64,000 nucleotides of DNA, taken from assembly GCA_022457155.1 (NCBI GenBank), contig JAJGOT010000196.1, positions 310,001 through 374,000 on the forward strand. The letters are read 5' to 3'. The stretch is from Cladopsammia gracilis. Its lineage: Eukaryota; Cnidaria; Anthozoa; Scleractinia; Dendrophylliidae. Made by a program: the position numbers and the translations under genes. The notes beneath the pieces are model-generated. The model was given only the letters and a program-made list of their open reading frames with translations, did not search any database and was not told where the DNA came from. Below, in pieces: positions 9,303 to 21,438 of the stretch; within the stretch, counting starts at the first letter, position 1, and each line of letters starts with the position of its first letter.

Positions 9303-9440
9303 CCTCAGACAAACAGCGCCATTCTCGAGAGGAAACAAAGTAAGTTTGACGAACAAAACAACGAATGGAAGATCAGGTGTGATGAACTACAAGCTGAAGT
9401 GGACAATGCACAAAGGGAAGCGCGAAACTGTTCCAATGAG
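9303..9440 (+). CDS. Gene 1 Q exon (rod segment)
   Basis: The exon is 138 nt, phase 0 at both ends, after TTTGCAG and before GTCAGT. It encodes PQTNSAILERKQSKF and CDELQAEVDNAQREARNCSNE. This matches the myosin rod pattern CAALDKKQRNFDK...EWK...AELEA.QKEARSLSTE. The first residue is Pro here but Ala in the other Q exons, and Cys replaces Tyr near the end. Confidence 0.78.
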
Positions 9441-9484
9441 GTCAGTCAAGAAACTACACAAACGATATTGCATTGTAGTGTATT

Positions 9485-9518
9485 GTATGGTATGGTATGG
9501 TATGGTATGGTATGGTAT
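9485..9518. repeat. GGTAT pentanucleotide microsatellite
   Basis: A run of GGTAT units starts about 45 bp after the Q-exon donor. The matching run in unit B (about 42000-42037) is slightly longer. Confidence 0.9.
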
Positions 9519-9968
9519 TGTATTGTATTGTACACGGCAATCTTGTCTATCTCTTTACCTACCTCAAGTTAGAATTTTATTCACATATTTATCCATCATA
9601 TTTATTTTTCACAATTAACAGCACCACACCAAAGTACCACTCGATAGCTTTTATTCGAATGGTCACACTTAGCAGACTCAAAAGCTATAACCACCGTTAA
9701 CTGGCTAACTGGAACAGAGAAAATAAAATTTATAACGAAAGGTGGAGGAGCGGGAAAATATTTAATTGTTCCCAGAGGCAGAGCTGGCTGCTAAAAACTA
9801 AGCAGCATAAAGATTTAAACTTACATGTTTGACTAACATCTTTAATTTCTGAGAACATTACGATTTTAATTAAGCGTGTAATTGTAAGTGAATAAGCCGC
9901 TGTAACATTATACGTTCGGGTCTGTCTCCAGTGTAACACCACTAGTATCTCAATATGTATATTTTTAC

Positions 9969-10193
9969 TACGTTTACTGAATTTGGAGCATCAAACGACT
10001 CGTTTACTGAATTAGAAGCATCAAGCGACTCGTTTACTGCTCTTTATTGAATTAGGAGCATCACACGACTCGTTTACTGAATTAGGAGCATCAAACGATT
10101 CGTTTACTGAATTAGGAGCATCAAACGACTCGTTTACTGAATTAGGAGCATCAAACGACTCGTTTACTGAATTAGGAGCATCAAACGACTCGT
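9969..10193. repeat. 30-bp minisatellite, seven units
   Basis: The unit is about TTTACTGAATTAGGAGCATC followed by AAACGACTCG. Seven units are present, the third lengthened by a short insertion. It lies in the last intron of gene 1. The matching array in unit B has twelve units. Confidence 0.92.
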
Positions 10194-11449
10194 TCCGGTG
10201 GAAATGCTGTTCTGAAGGCCTCAGTCGTCTTATTAATTTCTAATGAATTTCACTAAAAGCTTAAGTAAAGTACCGCCTTCCGGCGAACTTTCCTGTCATC
10301 AGTTATTTTCGGAAGGATGAAAAATGTCCTTCTAAGTACGAAATGAGGTCAGGTGGTAGGAGAGGAGAGAAGGAGAATTAAAGAGAAATTAAAAGGCAGC
10401 TAGTAAATTCGGGGAATAAGATTAATTTCGCTGCAATTTTCTGCCGCTGAGATATATTCAGCTAAAAGAACCGAAAAGCTCAAACAATAAAATAAAATAA
10501 TATGAAAAAATGAGTTTTGAGGGGTACGCACGTGAGAAACGCGTGCAGTCAGCCAAGGCACCTGTGGAAACTTTTAATAGGGCGCTCATGCTCCCCTCCC
10601 CTCCTGGGGTAGCTGGCGCGCATATCACGTACGCTCCCACCCCCCCCCCCCCCCCCCCCATTACAAAGGTGCGAATTCTTAGAATAAATTCCACAATGAA
10701 AATTTTCGGAAGACCAAATATTGTTGATGTTGAAGTTTCCATTTGATCAGTACACAAGTTGTGTAACCAAACAGGGAAGAACGAAAATTCAACGAAATTC
10801 AATTTTTTCTTTCTTTCGAATCAGCTTTAGAAAGCTACACCTCAAATTGTATTTTGCTAATTGATTTCTTCTCGGGTTTCCGGACTCAAAGCGCAAGGAA
10901 AGGATATCGCCGTTCTCCCATATTCAATTGCAGTTAAAACTAACAGTCATTTTCGAAATAGGGCTAAAAAGAACAGAGTGATTGCGCGGAAATAGCTCTT
11001 AACGTATAACTTTTCAGAAATAACAAATTTGGAAAAGATTTTTGTTGACTGCTCTCTATATTTGAGAAAAAATAGAGTTGTGTTGTAGTTCATTGTCCCC
11101 AACAAGCATATAATTCACTTGGCGAAAATAGTGCTTAGAAAAACATTGCAATTTATAAACAAACTTCCGGTCAATTTTCATTCTTTTCACACGTTCGTTT
11201 AGATGAAAACTTGAAACCTAACTCCTTGCCTTTGGACCTGTATCGCGCATGCGTTGTTAAAACTCTGAATCTTTTGAAATCGACAAAAACTTTATTTCTT
11301 TCAACCGCAGCTGTGAACGATTATTTTAATGTTCTCAGAACTTTCTTCGCTAGCGTCGAAATCCGACTGACCGAAAATTAAGTCACTGAGAACCTCTGTC
11401 AGTTATTGTTAAATCACTGCTTTACTATTTTTTTATTTTCTTCTTGCAG

Positions 11450-11521
11450 AATGTTTCAGGATGCAAGAAAAAATCCAGAAAAGGAGGCTGCTTTGGACAT
11501 TTTTTTAGGAGGAAAACATAA
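11450..11521 (+). CDS. Gene 1 terminal exon (basic Cys-containing tail)
   Basis: A strong acceptor (TTCTTCTTGCAG) precedes a phase 0 exon of 23 codons and a TAA. It encodes NVSGCKKKSRKGG and CFGHFFRRKT. The phase matches the preceding Q exon, and AATAAA lies 66 bp downstream. The tail is basic, with two Cys and several aromatic residues, unlike the coiled-coil exons. The same exon is in gene 2 at 44116-44187. The exon is predicted from phase and signals only. Confidence 0.55.
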   Translation, partial: NVSGCKKKSRKGGCFGHFFRRKT

Positions 11522-11586
11522 ATTTTTAATGAAGATTTTTTTTAAGTTTGGTGCATTAGCCCATGGAATGGCCTTTTCTTTATTGA

Positions 11587-11592
11587 AATAAA
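11587..11592 (+). other. Candidate polyadenylation signal of gene 1
   Basis: AATAAA lies 66 bp after the stop codon of the terminal exon. It is kept in unit B at 44253-44258. Confidence 0.5.
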
Positions 11593-12630
11593 GAATGGTG
11601 TATTATTTCACCAACTCCCACTGAAGCTAAATGGATTATTACTTCATTTCATTATGTAAAGAGGTCATCTTATATTTATTCGTTTATCAGCTAGGGGTAG
11701 TCAAGCATGCAAAACATGCAAGTGAGGGCGTTTGGCGGTTCCTCAAAAACAAAAAAACCGGGTCTGCTGTTTTAATAAATCGCTCCTCAGCAGCAGTTCC
11801 CGACGCTGGCGATAGTCACGCTAATTTTCCTCCTTCCCCTGTTGAGGAGCGATGATGAAGCTATATAGACAAGCGAGTGCCTAGGAGGCCTGTCGTGCGT
11901 TTCTCCAAACTCCCGAACACTTTTCGAACCCGAAAGGTACTTTTAAATGTAGTTTCTAACGAAGGCGTTAAAGTTTTTAGCCAGCAAGGAAACTCAACTT
12001 GTGTAGTAAACGAAATATTTTATTGCTAAGCTTTCTAAATCAACAAAAACCGAATCTTTATTGGTAAACATTCTGCACATAACACAGAATTTCTGGACTT
12101 TCGAGAAACACACGCCTGGATTTTTTTTGTCTTTAACGGACCCCCTGCAGAGATTTTAAAGAACCCCATTCGTTTTTAAGAAAATGTACTTCTCTTGGTC
12201 ATGGAGTTCAAGGGAACAAAGATTGGGCTTGTTTGATCTAACAATAGTCTTATCAACCGTCACGTGATATAGACTGGTTGATGACGTCACAAAACATGTT
12301 TTTTGAAATGGCGTACGTTTGCAATCGGAAAGTTTAAAAACTGTCGCCATCAAAATTCCTAAAAGGTCTTTTCCAATGTAACTCGGCTTTTTAAAGCGGT
12401 ATCCATTATAGGTCTTGTCAGATTTGTTGACATTTTGTTATGTCACGTGCTCCTTTGACACATGGACGCGATTAAAAGGCGGCATTGTCAATCCCTTACA
12501 GGGATAAACAAGATTAAAATGGTTATAAATGGGGTTGACAGACCTACGCGACTCCTGCTGTGTGACCATTGACAGTGTTGTTTTAATCCCGTTACAGGTT
12601 TACTTTCACAAGCATATTTCCTTCCCCATA

Positions 12631-12809
12631 CACCGAATGCAAATATGGCGGCCGATTTATAATTCTTTTATATGTATGTTAATTAGCCTGACTAGCCTTA
12701 TTTTAGAGTAAACATTCTTTTGAACTTTGCACATGCTAACGAGACCAGTCAGGCTAATTTACATACAAATAAAAGAATGATAAATCGGCAGCCATATTTG
12801 CATTCGGTG
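12631..12809. mobile_element. MITE-like hairpin
   Basis: The left arm begins CACCGAATGCAAATATGGCG and the right arm ends CCATATTTGCATTCGGTG, with arms of about 65 bp. The unit B copy is at 45284-45462. Confidence 0.7.
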
Positions 12810-13721
12810 CATAAGAGATCAAGGGAAGTCCCTGGAATATCTCTCTCCCTTCGTTTTTCTTTTTTTTTTTTTCTTTTTCTTTGTATTTTTTGTGTCACGA
12901 TTTTGCATGCAAATTTATGCATGCATATTTTAAATTGTGCACTTCCGGTTCATCTCTTCGCCATTTACACTTCCTGTTTAGTGACTTCCGGCTACTGTCA
13001 CTTCCGGTAAAGAGCGTCACTTAGGTGCCACGACAGCATCTCCTACAACCCTTCATACATTACTATGTTCACGTTTGGTATATATAAGACTTCGAAGAAT
13101 CACTGGCTTCATTGTGGTACAGCCTTCATTTCCAAAACATTCAATAGTAAACAACGTGGTTTGCAGGAACGATGACTGAGTGAAAGAAGTAACTTATCTC
13201 CATGTCGGACATCTTCTTATCATGTTTAAAATATATCATAAAATTTTCTTACGCATGCGCATGAGTAAAGGCTGCTTGGAGCCTCTTGTTAGTAGTATAA
13301 AAATAGGCAGGCTAAACGCGTGCAAAACGCGTGGCAAAAAACAGTATTTAAACAGCCTAAACACAAAGTAGAAGGCGCATGAAAATAGTAATCTATTTCA
13401 TAACACTCTTATTCATGCTCAGTTGAGATAAGATATGGGGATAATATTGCTCAGCGGTCTAAGCCAAGCTGGAACAGCTTGGCTTAGGGTAGCAGTGTTT
13501 TATGACCCACGCGAATTTTCGGTCAGGGTGGGTGGGTGGGCCGATCCTTCCTTCACTGCTCCGCTGGCTAAAAACTAAGCACGAAAGGAGTGTTATTCTG
13601 CTTGAACTCAGTATTTATAGTTTTACAACACCCTTGTGCACATGCCTGCATGCACTGAGTTGCTAGGAATGTGTTATTTTCACGTGTCTCATTTTCGCAT
13701 ATCATTACGAGTGTTATGAAT

Positions 13722-13829
13722 AATATGGGCGCAAGAAAGGATGGCTCGCGCGAAGAAACCGCGCGAGGAGAGAAGTGTCGCTCCTCGCGTTTCTCCCTTG
13801 CGCGCCCAGTTCTTCCTTGCGCCGATATT
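13722..13829. repeat. GC-rich hairpin
   Basis: The left arm starts AATATGGGCGCAAGAAAGG and the right arm ends CCTTGCGCCGATATT, with further pairing inside (GCGCGAGGAG against CTCCTCGCG). The unit B copy is at 45608-45716. Confidence 0.7.
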
Positions 13830-13869
13830 AATTTCTTGCGTGTGCTACGCAGGCTCTTAGTAAATTTTT

Positions 13870-14330
13870 GTTAGTACACGAATTTGTAATCATGCTGGTC
13901 TTCCCAACAGTCATAACCGACTTTCTGCAATTCTGCTTCATTGATGGACGTCTGAGTAGGAGTTCTCGCGTTTGTTGCTGTTAGTTTATTAATATATAGA
14001 GATTGGCTGAGCCTAACAGCGTAGGTCTCTGAACAGAAAGCCGATGATAAACTTAACTGAGGAGAAAGGTCGGAGTGAAGCACAAGAATTAAGATTGACG
14101 ACCGGGCTATTTTTCAATTTTAGCAATTCCCAAAAGCAGAATTACCCGACCGTCTGCACAGTACATTTAGACCGTACAAAAGTTCACAAAAACAAACAAC
14201 TTTTTCTCCGTCTATAATAATTAGTACGACTACTTTCCGAATAAAATAACCTGTTGCTTATCAAAAATTGTCCGAGATCAAAATTGCAAAAAATACAAAC
14301 ATATTTGCATGCGGGCTTTACAAAATTACT
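13870..14330 (+). repeat. Partial copy of interspersed repeat family C
   Basis: It shares GAACAGAAAGCCGATGATAA, GACCGGGCTATTTTTCAATT and the segment around CCGTCTGCACAGTACATTTA with 6110-6300 and with the reverse complement of 26400-26620. The unit B copy is at about 45760-46215. Confidence 0.6.
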
Positions 14331-14449
14331 AGTCGTGTAGCAGGCGTCGGGGCGATTGTTATGGCACGCTAGCAAGAAAATTGCCATTAGTTCATTCGCG
14401 CAAGGTACTAGGCTAAACCATTTCCTTTCCAGTGTCATTAGATAGGTTT

Positions 14450-14660
14450 CCCTTGAGTGTCGCAAAACTAAAACCAACGTAATTACTCTAGCCAATCACA
14501 ACAGACGACGCAAACAATCCAATGAACCAATCAGAACTCGAAGCAAGTACACGAAGCCGGCACCAAGCGCGGGAAAACGAGTGCGAGTAAGTCACGATTG
14601 GTTCTACTTTGAGGTTGACAAAGTGGCGCGATATTTTATAGCCAATCACAAAGCGCAGCA
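14450..14660. promoter_or_regulatory. CCAAT-box cluster
   Basis: Several CCAATCA or inverted TGATTGG-like boxes occur within about 200 bp (near 14494, 14522, 14596 and 14642), together with GCGCGAAA-like motifs. This looks promoter-like, but no gene clearly starts here. It could simply be part of a repeat. It is preserved in unit B near 46375-46530. Confidence 0.25.
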
Positions 14661-14848
14661 CTGCAAAATCAAAGCAATCGCGAAATTACTTACGACACAA
14701 TTGAAAACTGCACTAATATGCAATTACTGATGGGTTTGCTTTATTTTGGCTTTTACTTGTTCACATAACACACGCAACTGGTGACGAGTCAGGCAGTGAA
14801 TAATCAGTAGTAGACTTGTTCCACTGTGAGTCACTGATTTGATCCTTT

Positions 14849-15060
14849 AGGGCTGGTGCCAACTGGCGACGTAAGCGGAATCGCAGGAACCAGAACCTTC
14901 TGGAAGCAGAAGCGGAATCGTAAAGAAAAGGAAACTTCCTGATTCTTCCGATTCCGTCGAGATTCTTATTCCGATTGCGACTCCGGTTTTGATTTACATT
15001 AGAACGTAAGGCTCCCTACACTTCCGACTCCGCTTGTGTTTACGTCGCTAGTGGGAACGC
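14849..15060. mobile_element. hAT-like MITE, right end truncated
   Basis: It starts AGGGCTGGTGCCAACTGGCG and ends with the inverted counterpart CGTCGCTAGTGGGAAC. In unit B (46730-46945) the right terminus is complete and ends ACCAGCCCT. Here about 21 bp are lost between two GAAC motifs. Confidence 0.6.
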
Positions 15061-15503
15061 TGCCCCGGCTGATGTATCGTGGTAATGGCCACGGGCTTGT
15101 TTTAATCTTGCTTTATTATCTTGAAATAGGAGCAAAAATCGCCAAAAGTGATGATACCAAGAAAATATAACGATAAGACGCAAACTAAGGGTTACAATGG
15201 TCAAAGTTCCGCAAGAATGACAATACCTTGTATTCCTGAATGCAAATCTATTATTATTTATAGTTTGGAGTAAACAGTGAGAAAATGAATGGCAATTTTG
15301 ATTTCTTGACCGCCAGTTACGAAATCAAATTTACTGAACTGTAACCCTTCCATCCTTGCAATCCTGCACTTTTTCTCCAAACTACTGCTTCTGTTTTGCT
15401 CTATAGAATCGTTTTATCCAATTCAGTTGTATATTTGGTGGCATTCAGCGATATAACATGGAAAAAAGGAGGCGAAATTTTGTCGTTTCGACGGGACAGT
15501 GTC
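15061..15503. other. No gene seen
   Basis: AT-rich sequence between the hAT-like MITE and foldback element A. I see no exon or RNA gene. Confidence 0.5.
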
Positions 15504-16753
15504 AGTTTAATGAATTACACATTACACAAGTGCAAAACGCGTGCGCAATTGTAAAAAACATGGCAGCGATCGCAAAGTTAAAAGTGCAGAAAACAGAGCA
15601 ACAACTACCGCCATTTTCAATGAAGATCCGGCGTTCTCGGTAACCACAGGGAGCAGAGGAGCCAAATTTGACCTAATACGCGTTCGATCTTTGAGCTTAA
15701 AAAGCGCGCTGTGTCTTGCGTTATTCGATTTGTTGTTTTAGAGTTTTTCCCCCAGCGGGACCCCAAGTGTAATCGGCGCTTTCCGGGCGCTTTCCGGGCG
15801 CTTTCCGAGCGAGGCACAAAGTGCCGAGAAGAAAAAGAGACAAGGGAAGAAACATAGTACCACGTGATTCGTTGGATGTGGACCGCAACATACTGGTGAC
15901 GGAAGTAAAAACTCCGAAAGTGACATGCCGTCAATAAAACGGAAGTTATGCCAACTGTTCAAAATAGACCTTGTCACGGTTTTTCCAAATTTTTATATTG
16001 GCCTGACAGCAAAAATCCATCGACACTGCTGGAAAAAAGCATCTCAAAATTAGCAAAATGGCCGAGTTTAAAAGCGATATATTTTAAAATAGTGGAGATA
16101 TAGCTCCGCAAAGTCGACCACAGGCGGCCCAAGCTCACTATTAGATAACCGGGACGTGACCCTTGCTTTATGAGCGGTATTGTGTTATAAAGATTCGATT
16201 TATAAAGGTTTGTATGGGAACGCAACGGTTTTGCTTCAAAACTTAAAAATTCGGTTAATACGGACAACGGTGAAAAACCGTGACAAGGTCTATTTTGAAC
16301 AGTTGGCATAACTTCCGTTTTATTGACGGCATGTCACTTTCGGAGTTTTTACTTCCGTCACCAGTATGTTGCGGTCCACATCCAACGAATCACGTGGTAC
16401 TATGTTTCTTCCCTTGTCTCTTTTTCTTCTCGGCACTTTGTGCCTCGCTCGGAAAGCGCCCGGAAAGCGCCCGGAAAGCGCCGATTACACTTGGGGTCCC
16501 GCTGGGGGAAAAACTCTAAAACAACAAATCGAATAACGCAAGACACAGCGCGCTTTTTAAGCTCAAAGATCGAACGCGTATTAGGTCAAATTTGGCTCCT
16601 CTGCTCCCTGTGGTTACCGAGAACGCCGGATCTTCATTGAAAATGGCGGTAGTTGTTGCTCTGTTTTCTGCACTTTTAACTTTGCGATCGCTGCCATGTT
16701 TTTTACAATCGCGCACGCGTTTTGCACTTGTGTAATGTGTAATTCATTAAACT
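15504..16753. mobile_element. Foldback element A, 482-bp inverted arms
   Basis: Bases 15504-15985 are the reverse complement of 16272-16753, almost without difference, with a 286-bp loop between them. Open frames on both strands are mirror copies, which is why proteins of 105 and 79 residues each appear twice. Each arm contains a tandem of three TTTCCGGGCGC-like units. The loop end has TTAATACGGACAACGG, the motif also seen in the pogo/Tigger-like sequences downstream. The unit B copy is at 47404-48653. No transposase is visible. Confidence 0.88.
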
Positions 16754-17157
16754 AATTTTACGGACAACGGACACTTTTCTGTGGCCCGAGTCACAAACTC
16801 TCATATATTGTCAACCCCGCTTTACGGACAGGTTATCTGCACACTGTCTATTTTCATATTGTCACAACTGTCTGTCTAATATTCAGTCCACTTGGCTGAG
16901 TCGCAAACCAAAAGCGTCAGTACAAAGTAGAGTCAGACTTTTTCAAACGAAACCATTGTCGTGCCTGTTTCAATAACAATACAATACTTAAAACATTTTA
17001 CTCTGAGACTATGATAAATGATCGTGAGGTTTCTTTAGGATGAACTTGTTACTGTTACAGCTAAGAAATTAAACAACGTTTTCTCAGAAAACTGTCTGCT
17101 TTGGTCTTTATATCGATAAAACATGTGTCCCTGATGTTTTTTTCTGAGAGCCTGCTT
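16754..17157. other. No gene seen; pogo-like motif scatter
   Basis: The stretch begins TTTTACGGACAACGGACAC and contains CTTTACGGACAGG. These look like degenerate relatives of the terminal motifs of the adjacent Tigger-like end. I see no coding region. Confidence 0.45.
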
Positions 17158-17232
17158 AATACGGACACCCGGATAATACGGACACCATGGCATGTCCCCT
17201 TGGTGTCCGTATTAACCGGGTTCCACTGTATA
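17158..17232 (-). mobile_element. pogo/Tigger-like transposon terminus
   Basis: On the - strand the sequence reads TA then CAGTGGAACCCGGTTAATA followed by CGGACACC repeats. CAGT-GAACC after a TA target is the usual form of pogo/Tigger-type terminal repeats. The opposite end was not found. The unit B copy is at 49058-49134. Confidence 0.5.
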
Positions 17233-17937
<705 letters not shown>

Positions 17938-18557
17938 ATGGCGGAAAAGTCTGCTGGCGAAGGCGATTTTTCGAGGTAAGCCACTCATATTTTTTGTCGT
18001 CTTTCTTGGCTCTATCCTTCCCTACTTTCTGCCTTTTTTTCTTGAGATATCCGTAAATAAGTTTATGATTTTCATTTTTCAATAACTGAATTCTTTAGTC
18101 ATAAATTTCGGCAATTGCCAGACAAGGTAAATTTCGCTGCTTCTCGCCCAATTTAGTATGTCATAGTTATTGTTCCATCGCGCCTTTCGAGGACCGGTGC
18201 TTACCACAATAGATCAAAATTTAAAAAGTTAAGACATTTTCCCGTATAGAAAACATGATGCACCAGTATGCACCACTGGTTTTACGCTGTTTGGGCAAAA
18301 TGAAATCATGCATATTTTTGCTTTTGTTGCGTGAATAGGATGATAACGTCGCCTTGACATACTTGAATTTGTTAATCGTCAACTCAAAAGATTTACCTTT
18401 TTATGAAACGTGTTGTGCCCCAAACCTTTCTTTTTAATTAAAAGTTAATTTTTCTTCTTACTAGGGCTCGGAGAACACTCTTCACGATTTCACGCGATGC
18501 AAAATTTATTCACAAAACCACAGGGAGCCCATACAATCTGTTTGTGTAACACAATGA
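17938..18557 (+). CDS. Candidate short spliced gene, unknown product
   Basis: An ATG in good context (CAACATGGCGG) opens MAEKSAGEGDFS and runs to a GTAAGC donor at 17976. A 28-nt exon at 18099-18126, between TTTAG and GTAAAT, fits the phase exactly and adds SHKFRQLPDK. A third exon at 18465-18557, after TTACTAG, is also in phase and ends in TGA; its last part enters foldback B. The complete product would be only about 52 residues. I do not recognise it. The first two exons are more convincing than the third. The unit B counterpart is at 49839-50458. Confidence 0.3.
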
Positions 18558-20011
18558 CCATTTGTAATTTTATAGGAAATGTATGGGATTTACCTAAATT
18601 TCATATTATAGCGACGTATCACCAAATGTATGTACTGATCAACGCTAAATAAGCGTTGAATTACCTTATTTGTTGTGTGTTGTCGTCCTTTTGCCGTAAA
18701 AGTGATATTTTGAGCGACTTTGAAGGATTCTGAGTTCGCCGTTGACTGTACGTCTAAGAGAAAGACAAGGGTGGAAAGAGATTTTTGAACGGCTCCAGCG
18801 CCGAGGCGATTTTTTCACATAAAATCGCATCGCTCGGCTTTCAAACCAAGCAACATAAAGGCCCAAAGATTCACGCTTCTTCTCGTACCTCTCGATCGAA
18901 AATCCGTCCAAACGGCCCGGAGCTAGCCGTTGAAGAAAATCAAAATCCCACACTTTCCAAGCGGTCGATATTCGTATTATTTCTTCCTGTGCCATCCAGA
19001 CCGTCCTGCTGATTGCCTCTTTCTGATTGGTGGCCGTTAAACAACAACCGATTCAAAATAAGTACCGAGGGTGGGGAGCCATAGGCATTTTCGTAAGGTC
19101 AAACCGTTTACTCACCAGACTCGGGTCGTGTGAGCAACGACTACCGGAAGCCCAGAAAGACTTCTGCTCATTGTTCACGTAGACCAATGAAGTTGCAAGG
19201 TTACAGATGATTTCACATTTGAATATTTACAATTTTATAAATACAGAACAGTTAAATCTAGATCAGGGAAAGAAAATGGTGTCCACGCTCAAATCAAATG
19301 ACGAAGGAAAAATCGTTAAGACAAGGAAACTTGAAACGAATTCTTACCAGATATTGATGTCTGTTAAAGCTTGGTAAGTTAACTTTTTCCCGACTCACAC
19401 GACCCGAGTCTGGTGAGTAAACGGTTTGACCTTACGAAAATGCCTATGGCTCCCCACCCTCGGTACTTATTTTGAATCAGTTGTTGTTTAATGGCAACCA
19501 ATCAGAAAGAGGCAATCAGCGGGACGGTTTCTGGCTGGCACAGGAAGAAATGATACTAATATCGACCGCTTGGAAAGTGTGGGATTTTGATTTTCTTCGA
19601 CGGCTAGCTCCGGGCCGTTTGGACGGATTTTCGATCGAGAGATACGAGAAGAAGCGTGAATCTTTGGGCCTTTATGTTGCTTGGTTTGAAAGCCGAGCGA
19701 TGCGATTTTATGTGAAAAAATCGCCTCGGCGCTGGAGCCGTTCAAAAATCTCTTTCCACCCTTGTCTTTCTCTTAGACGTACAGTCAACGGCGAACTCAG
19801 AATCCTTCAAAATCGCTCAAAATATCACTTTTACGGCAAAAGGACGACAACACACAACAAATAAGGTAATTCAACGCTTATTTAGCGTTGATCAGTACAT
19901 ACATTTGGCGATACGTCGCTATAATATGAAATTTAGGTAAATCCCATACATTTCCTATAAAATTACAAATGGTCATTGTGTTACACAAACAGATTGTATG
20001 GGCCCCCTGTG
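18529..20011. mobile_element. Foldback element B, arms of about 610 bp
   Basis: The left arm 18529-19134 pairs with the right arm 19394-20011; outer ends are CACAGGGAGCCCATACAATC and its complement. The loop of about 260 bp has no clear gene. Both arms contain the stem ATCAACGCTAAATAAGCGTTG. Mirror-image open frames (109 and 130 residues) on the two strands are by-products of the palindrome. Arms have diverged by a few substitutions. The unit B copy is at about 50420-51911. Confidence 0.88.
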
Positions 20012-21438
20012 ACAAAACATGGATATTCAAGATGTAGCAACAAATAATTCGCTGCAAATACCATAAGCAATGTAGGGAAACCAGGAAGAAGAACAGGCCT
20101 TCATGACAAGATAACCCCCTGTAAAAATCCCAAAAATCATAAATGTACATGCACATTCTACTTGCTGGTGTCACTACAGTTCACATAGCCATAGGCTGTG
20201 AATTTTTATTCAACTTCCACAAACAACTCATGTTGAAGGTGATCAGTTTCTCAATTCCCATAATCCATGTGCATGATTGTACACTGATATTTTGAGGGGA
20301 TTTTATAATATGCTGATCACTGTTCCAATCAAATCAATAAACAATCCTTTATTTTGACATATAATATTTATATCAAGCAATAATTTTAATTTTTTCTATA
20401 ACATCAAATAGAGACAATCATGTTAACTTACATGTATATAACATTACCCAGGGGTTTCAATAGAAGCTGGCTACCGGTGGTGTACCGCCGCCTACTTCGC
20501 ATCTCGCCTCTGGTTACTGAAACTGTAACTGTCTTACATTTCACTCAATTTCATGCTCAGAATGCTGGAAATTGCATTTCTGAGCCTCTAGATTTCAAAA
20601 TTTTCTGAGGGGCATGCCCCCAGACCCCGCTGGTGGGACGGGGCCTTATGGCTCCTTATCTGTCACAGCCGCCTATTATACCTTGGCCAGTCACCTAATT
20701 CGATTCTTATTGAAACCCCTGATTACCAACATGTAGTAATTTCTAGCAGAACATTTTTTCCTAATAAAATATTCTTATGTGATAGCCTGAAGTATATTTA
20801 ATATACTGGTAAAAGAAATATTTAACTACTCTCAAGAGATGCACTGTTGTGGTTAATTCAGAGTCTCTACATTTTTTACATGTACTGATTTGGATCCATG
20901 AACTTCAAAGTCTTCAAAGAGAAGTTGAAGTGGAATTAACAGTAAATTTAAGCAGTACATGTACCTTAATGTCCTGGGTGCCATTTACCTTTTTTAGGGA
21001 TACATGCGAAAAGGCTCCAAGTGACTCTTTATTTGCCAGGAGAATATACCATATTCTCTCTTGAAAAATAATAGTTACCTGTATTTATGTAGTGCAGTTC
21101 TTCACTAATTGTTCATGGTGCTTAACAATGCATAAAACACTATGGCAATATATAAAGTATGAAAAAAAAAAAACACTTTCAAAAGGTGATTAAGGTTATT
21201 GTAGGCACCCCTATTTTACTTTGAGTTGGTCCACTTGGATAGCAATATTATTATTTTCTCAAATAGTTTTTAATGAACTGATTAAATATGTAACTGGTTG
21301 TATATTCATGAAATGAATGTATACAGCTATTTCAATTAACGTCGGATGAAAAAGGCGAAAAGCCAAGACTTCAAAGTAGTATGGGATTTTTATTCAATGG
21401 ATTTGAACCCTAACCCATACTACCTTGCGGTCTTGGCT
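20012..21438. other. Intergenic or intronic DNA, no gene seen
   Basis: No supported exon. It contains an inverted repeat around 21340-21450 (AAAGGCGAAAAGCCAAGACT against CTTGGCTTTAAGC) and a poly-A run near 21165. The EXO1-like relic may have had 3' exons here, but I cannot find them. Confidence 0.45.

Larger units (their letters stand above)
1..11592 (+). other. Gene 1 locus: 3' part of a rod-only myosin-tail-like gene
   Basis: Six predicted coding exons lie here: 158-290, 5975-6061, 7805-7995, 8281-8413, 9303-9440 and 11450-11521. They are followed by an AATAAA at 11587. They correspond one for one with the last six coding exons of gene 2 and keep the same splice phases. The 5' part lies left of the window. 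The intron 291-5974 is enlarged by an LTR retrotransposon that gene 2 lacks. The product would be the C-terminal part of a coiled-coil protein resembling myosin rod sequence. Gene 1 differs from gene 2 by several substitutions, for example Cys for Arg at the start of the 8281 exon core and Pro for Ala at the start of the 9303 exon. Confidence 0.7.
11593..14830. other. Intergenic DNA with hairpin repeats, no gene seen
   Basis: I see no supported coding region. It holds two hairpins (12631-12809 and 13722-13829), a partial family C repeat (about 13870-14330) and a CCAAT-rich stretch (14450-14660). Unit B lacks most of 12845-13290 and 13388-13720. Confidence 0.6.

Noticed and set aside
9497..9700. 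Open frame beginning with repeated VWYGM
   Set aside because: It is a translation of the GGTAT microsatellite.
9969..10193. Coding tandem repeat
   Set aside because: Units contain stops in the frames examined and unit number differs between gene copies; it lies in an intron.
10510..10802. Open frames rich in glycine or proline near poly-G/poly-C
   Set aside because: Homopolymer tracts in intron sequence; the counterpart in unit B has a different tract length and breaks the frame.
13871..14083. 70-residue - strand frame with NARTPTQTSINEAELQKVGY
   Set aside because: It lies in repeat family C. The text looks somewhat protein-like, but I could not assign it to a family and the length is short.
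15617..16640. Pairs of identical 105- and 79-residue proteins on opposite strands
   Set aside because: They are mirror translations of the two arms of foldback element A, not genes.
18666..19864. 109- to 130-residue open frames with SRSKISFHPCLSLRRT
   Set aside because: They are mirror translations of foldback element B arms and are present on both strands.
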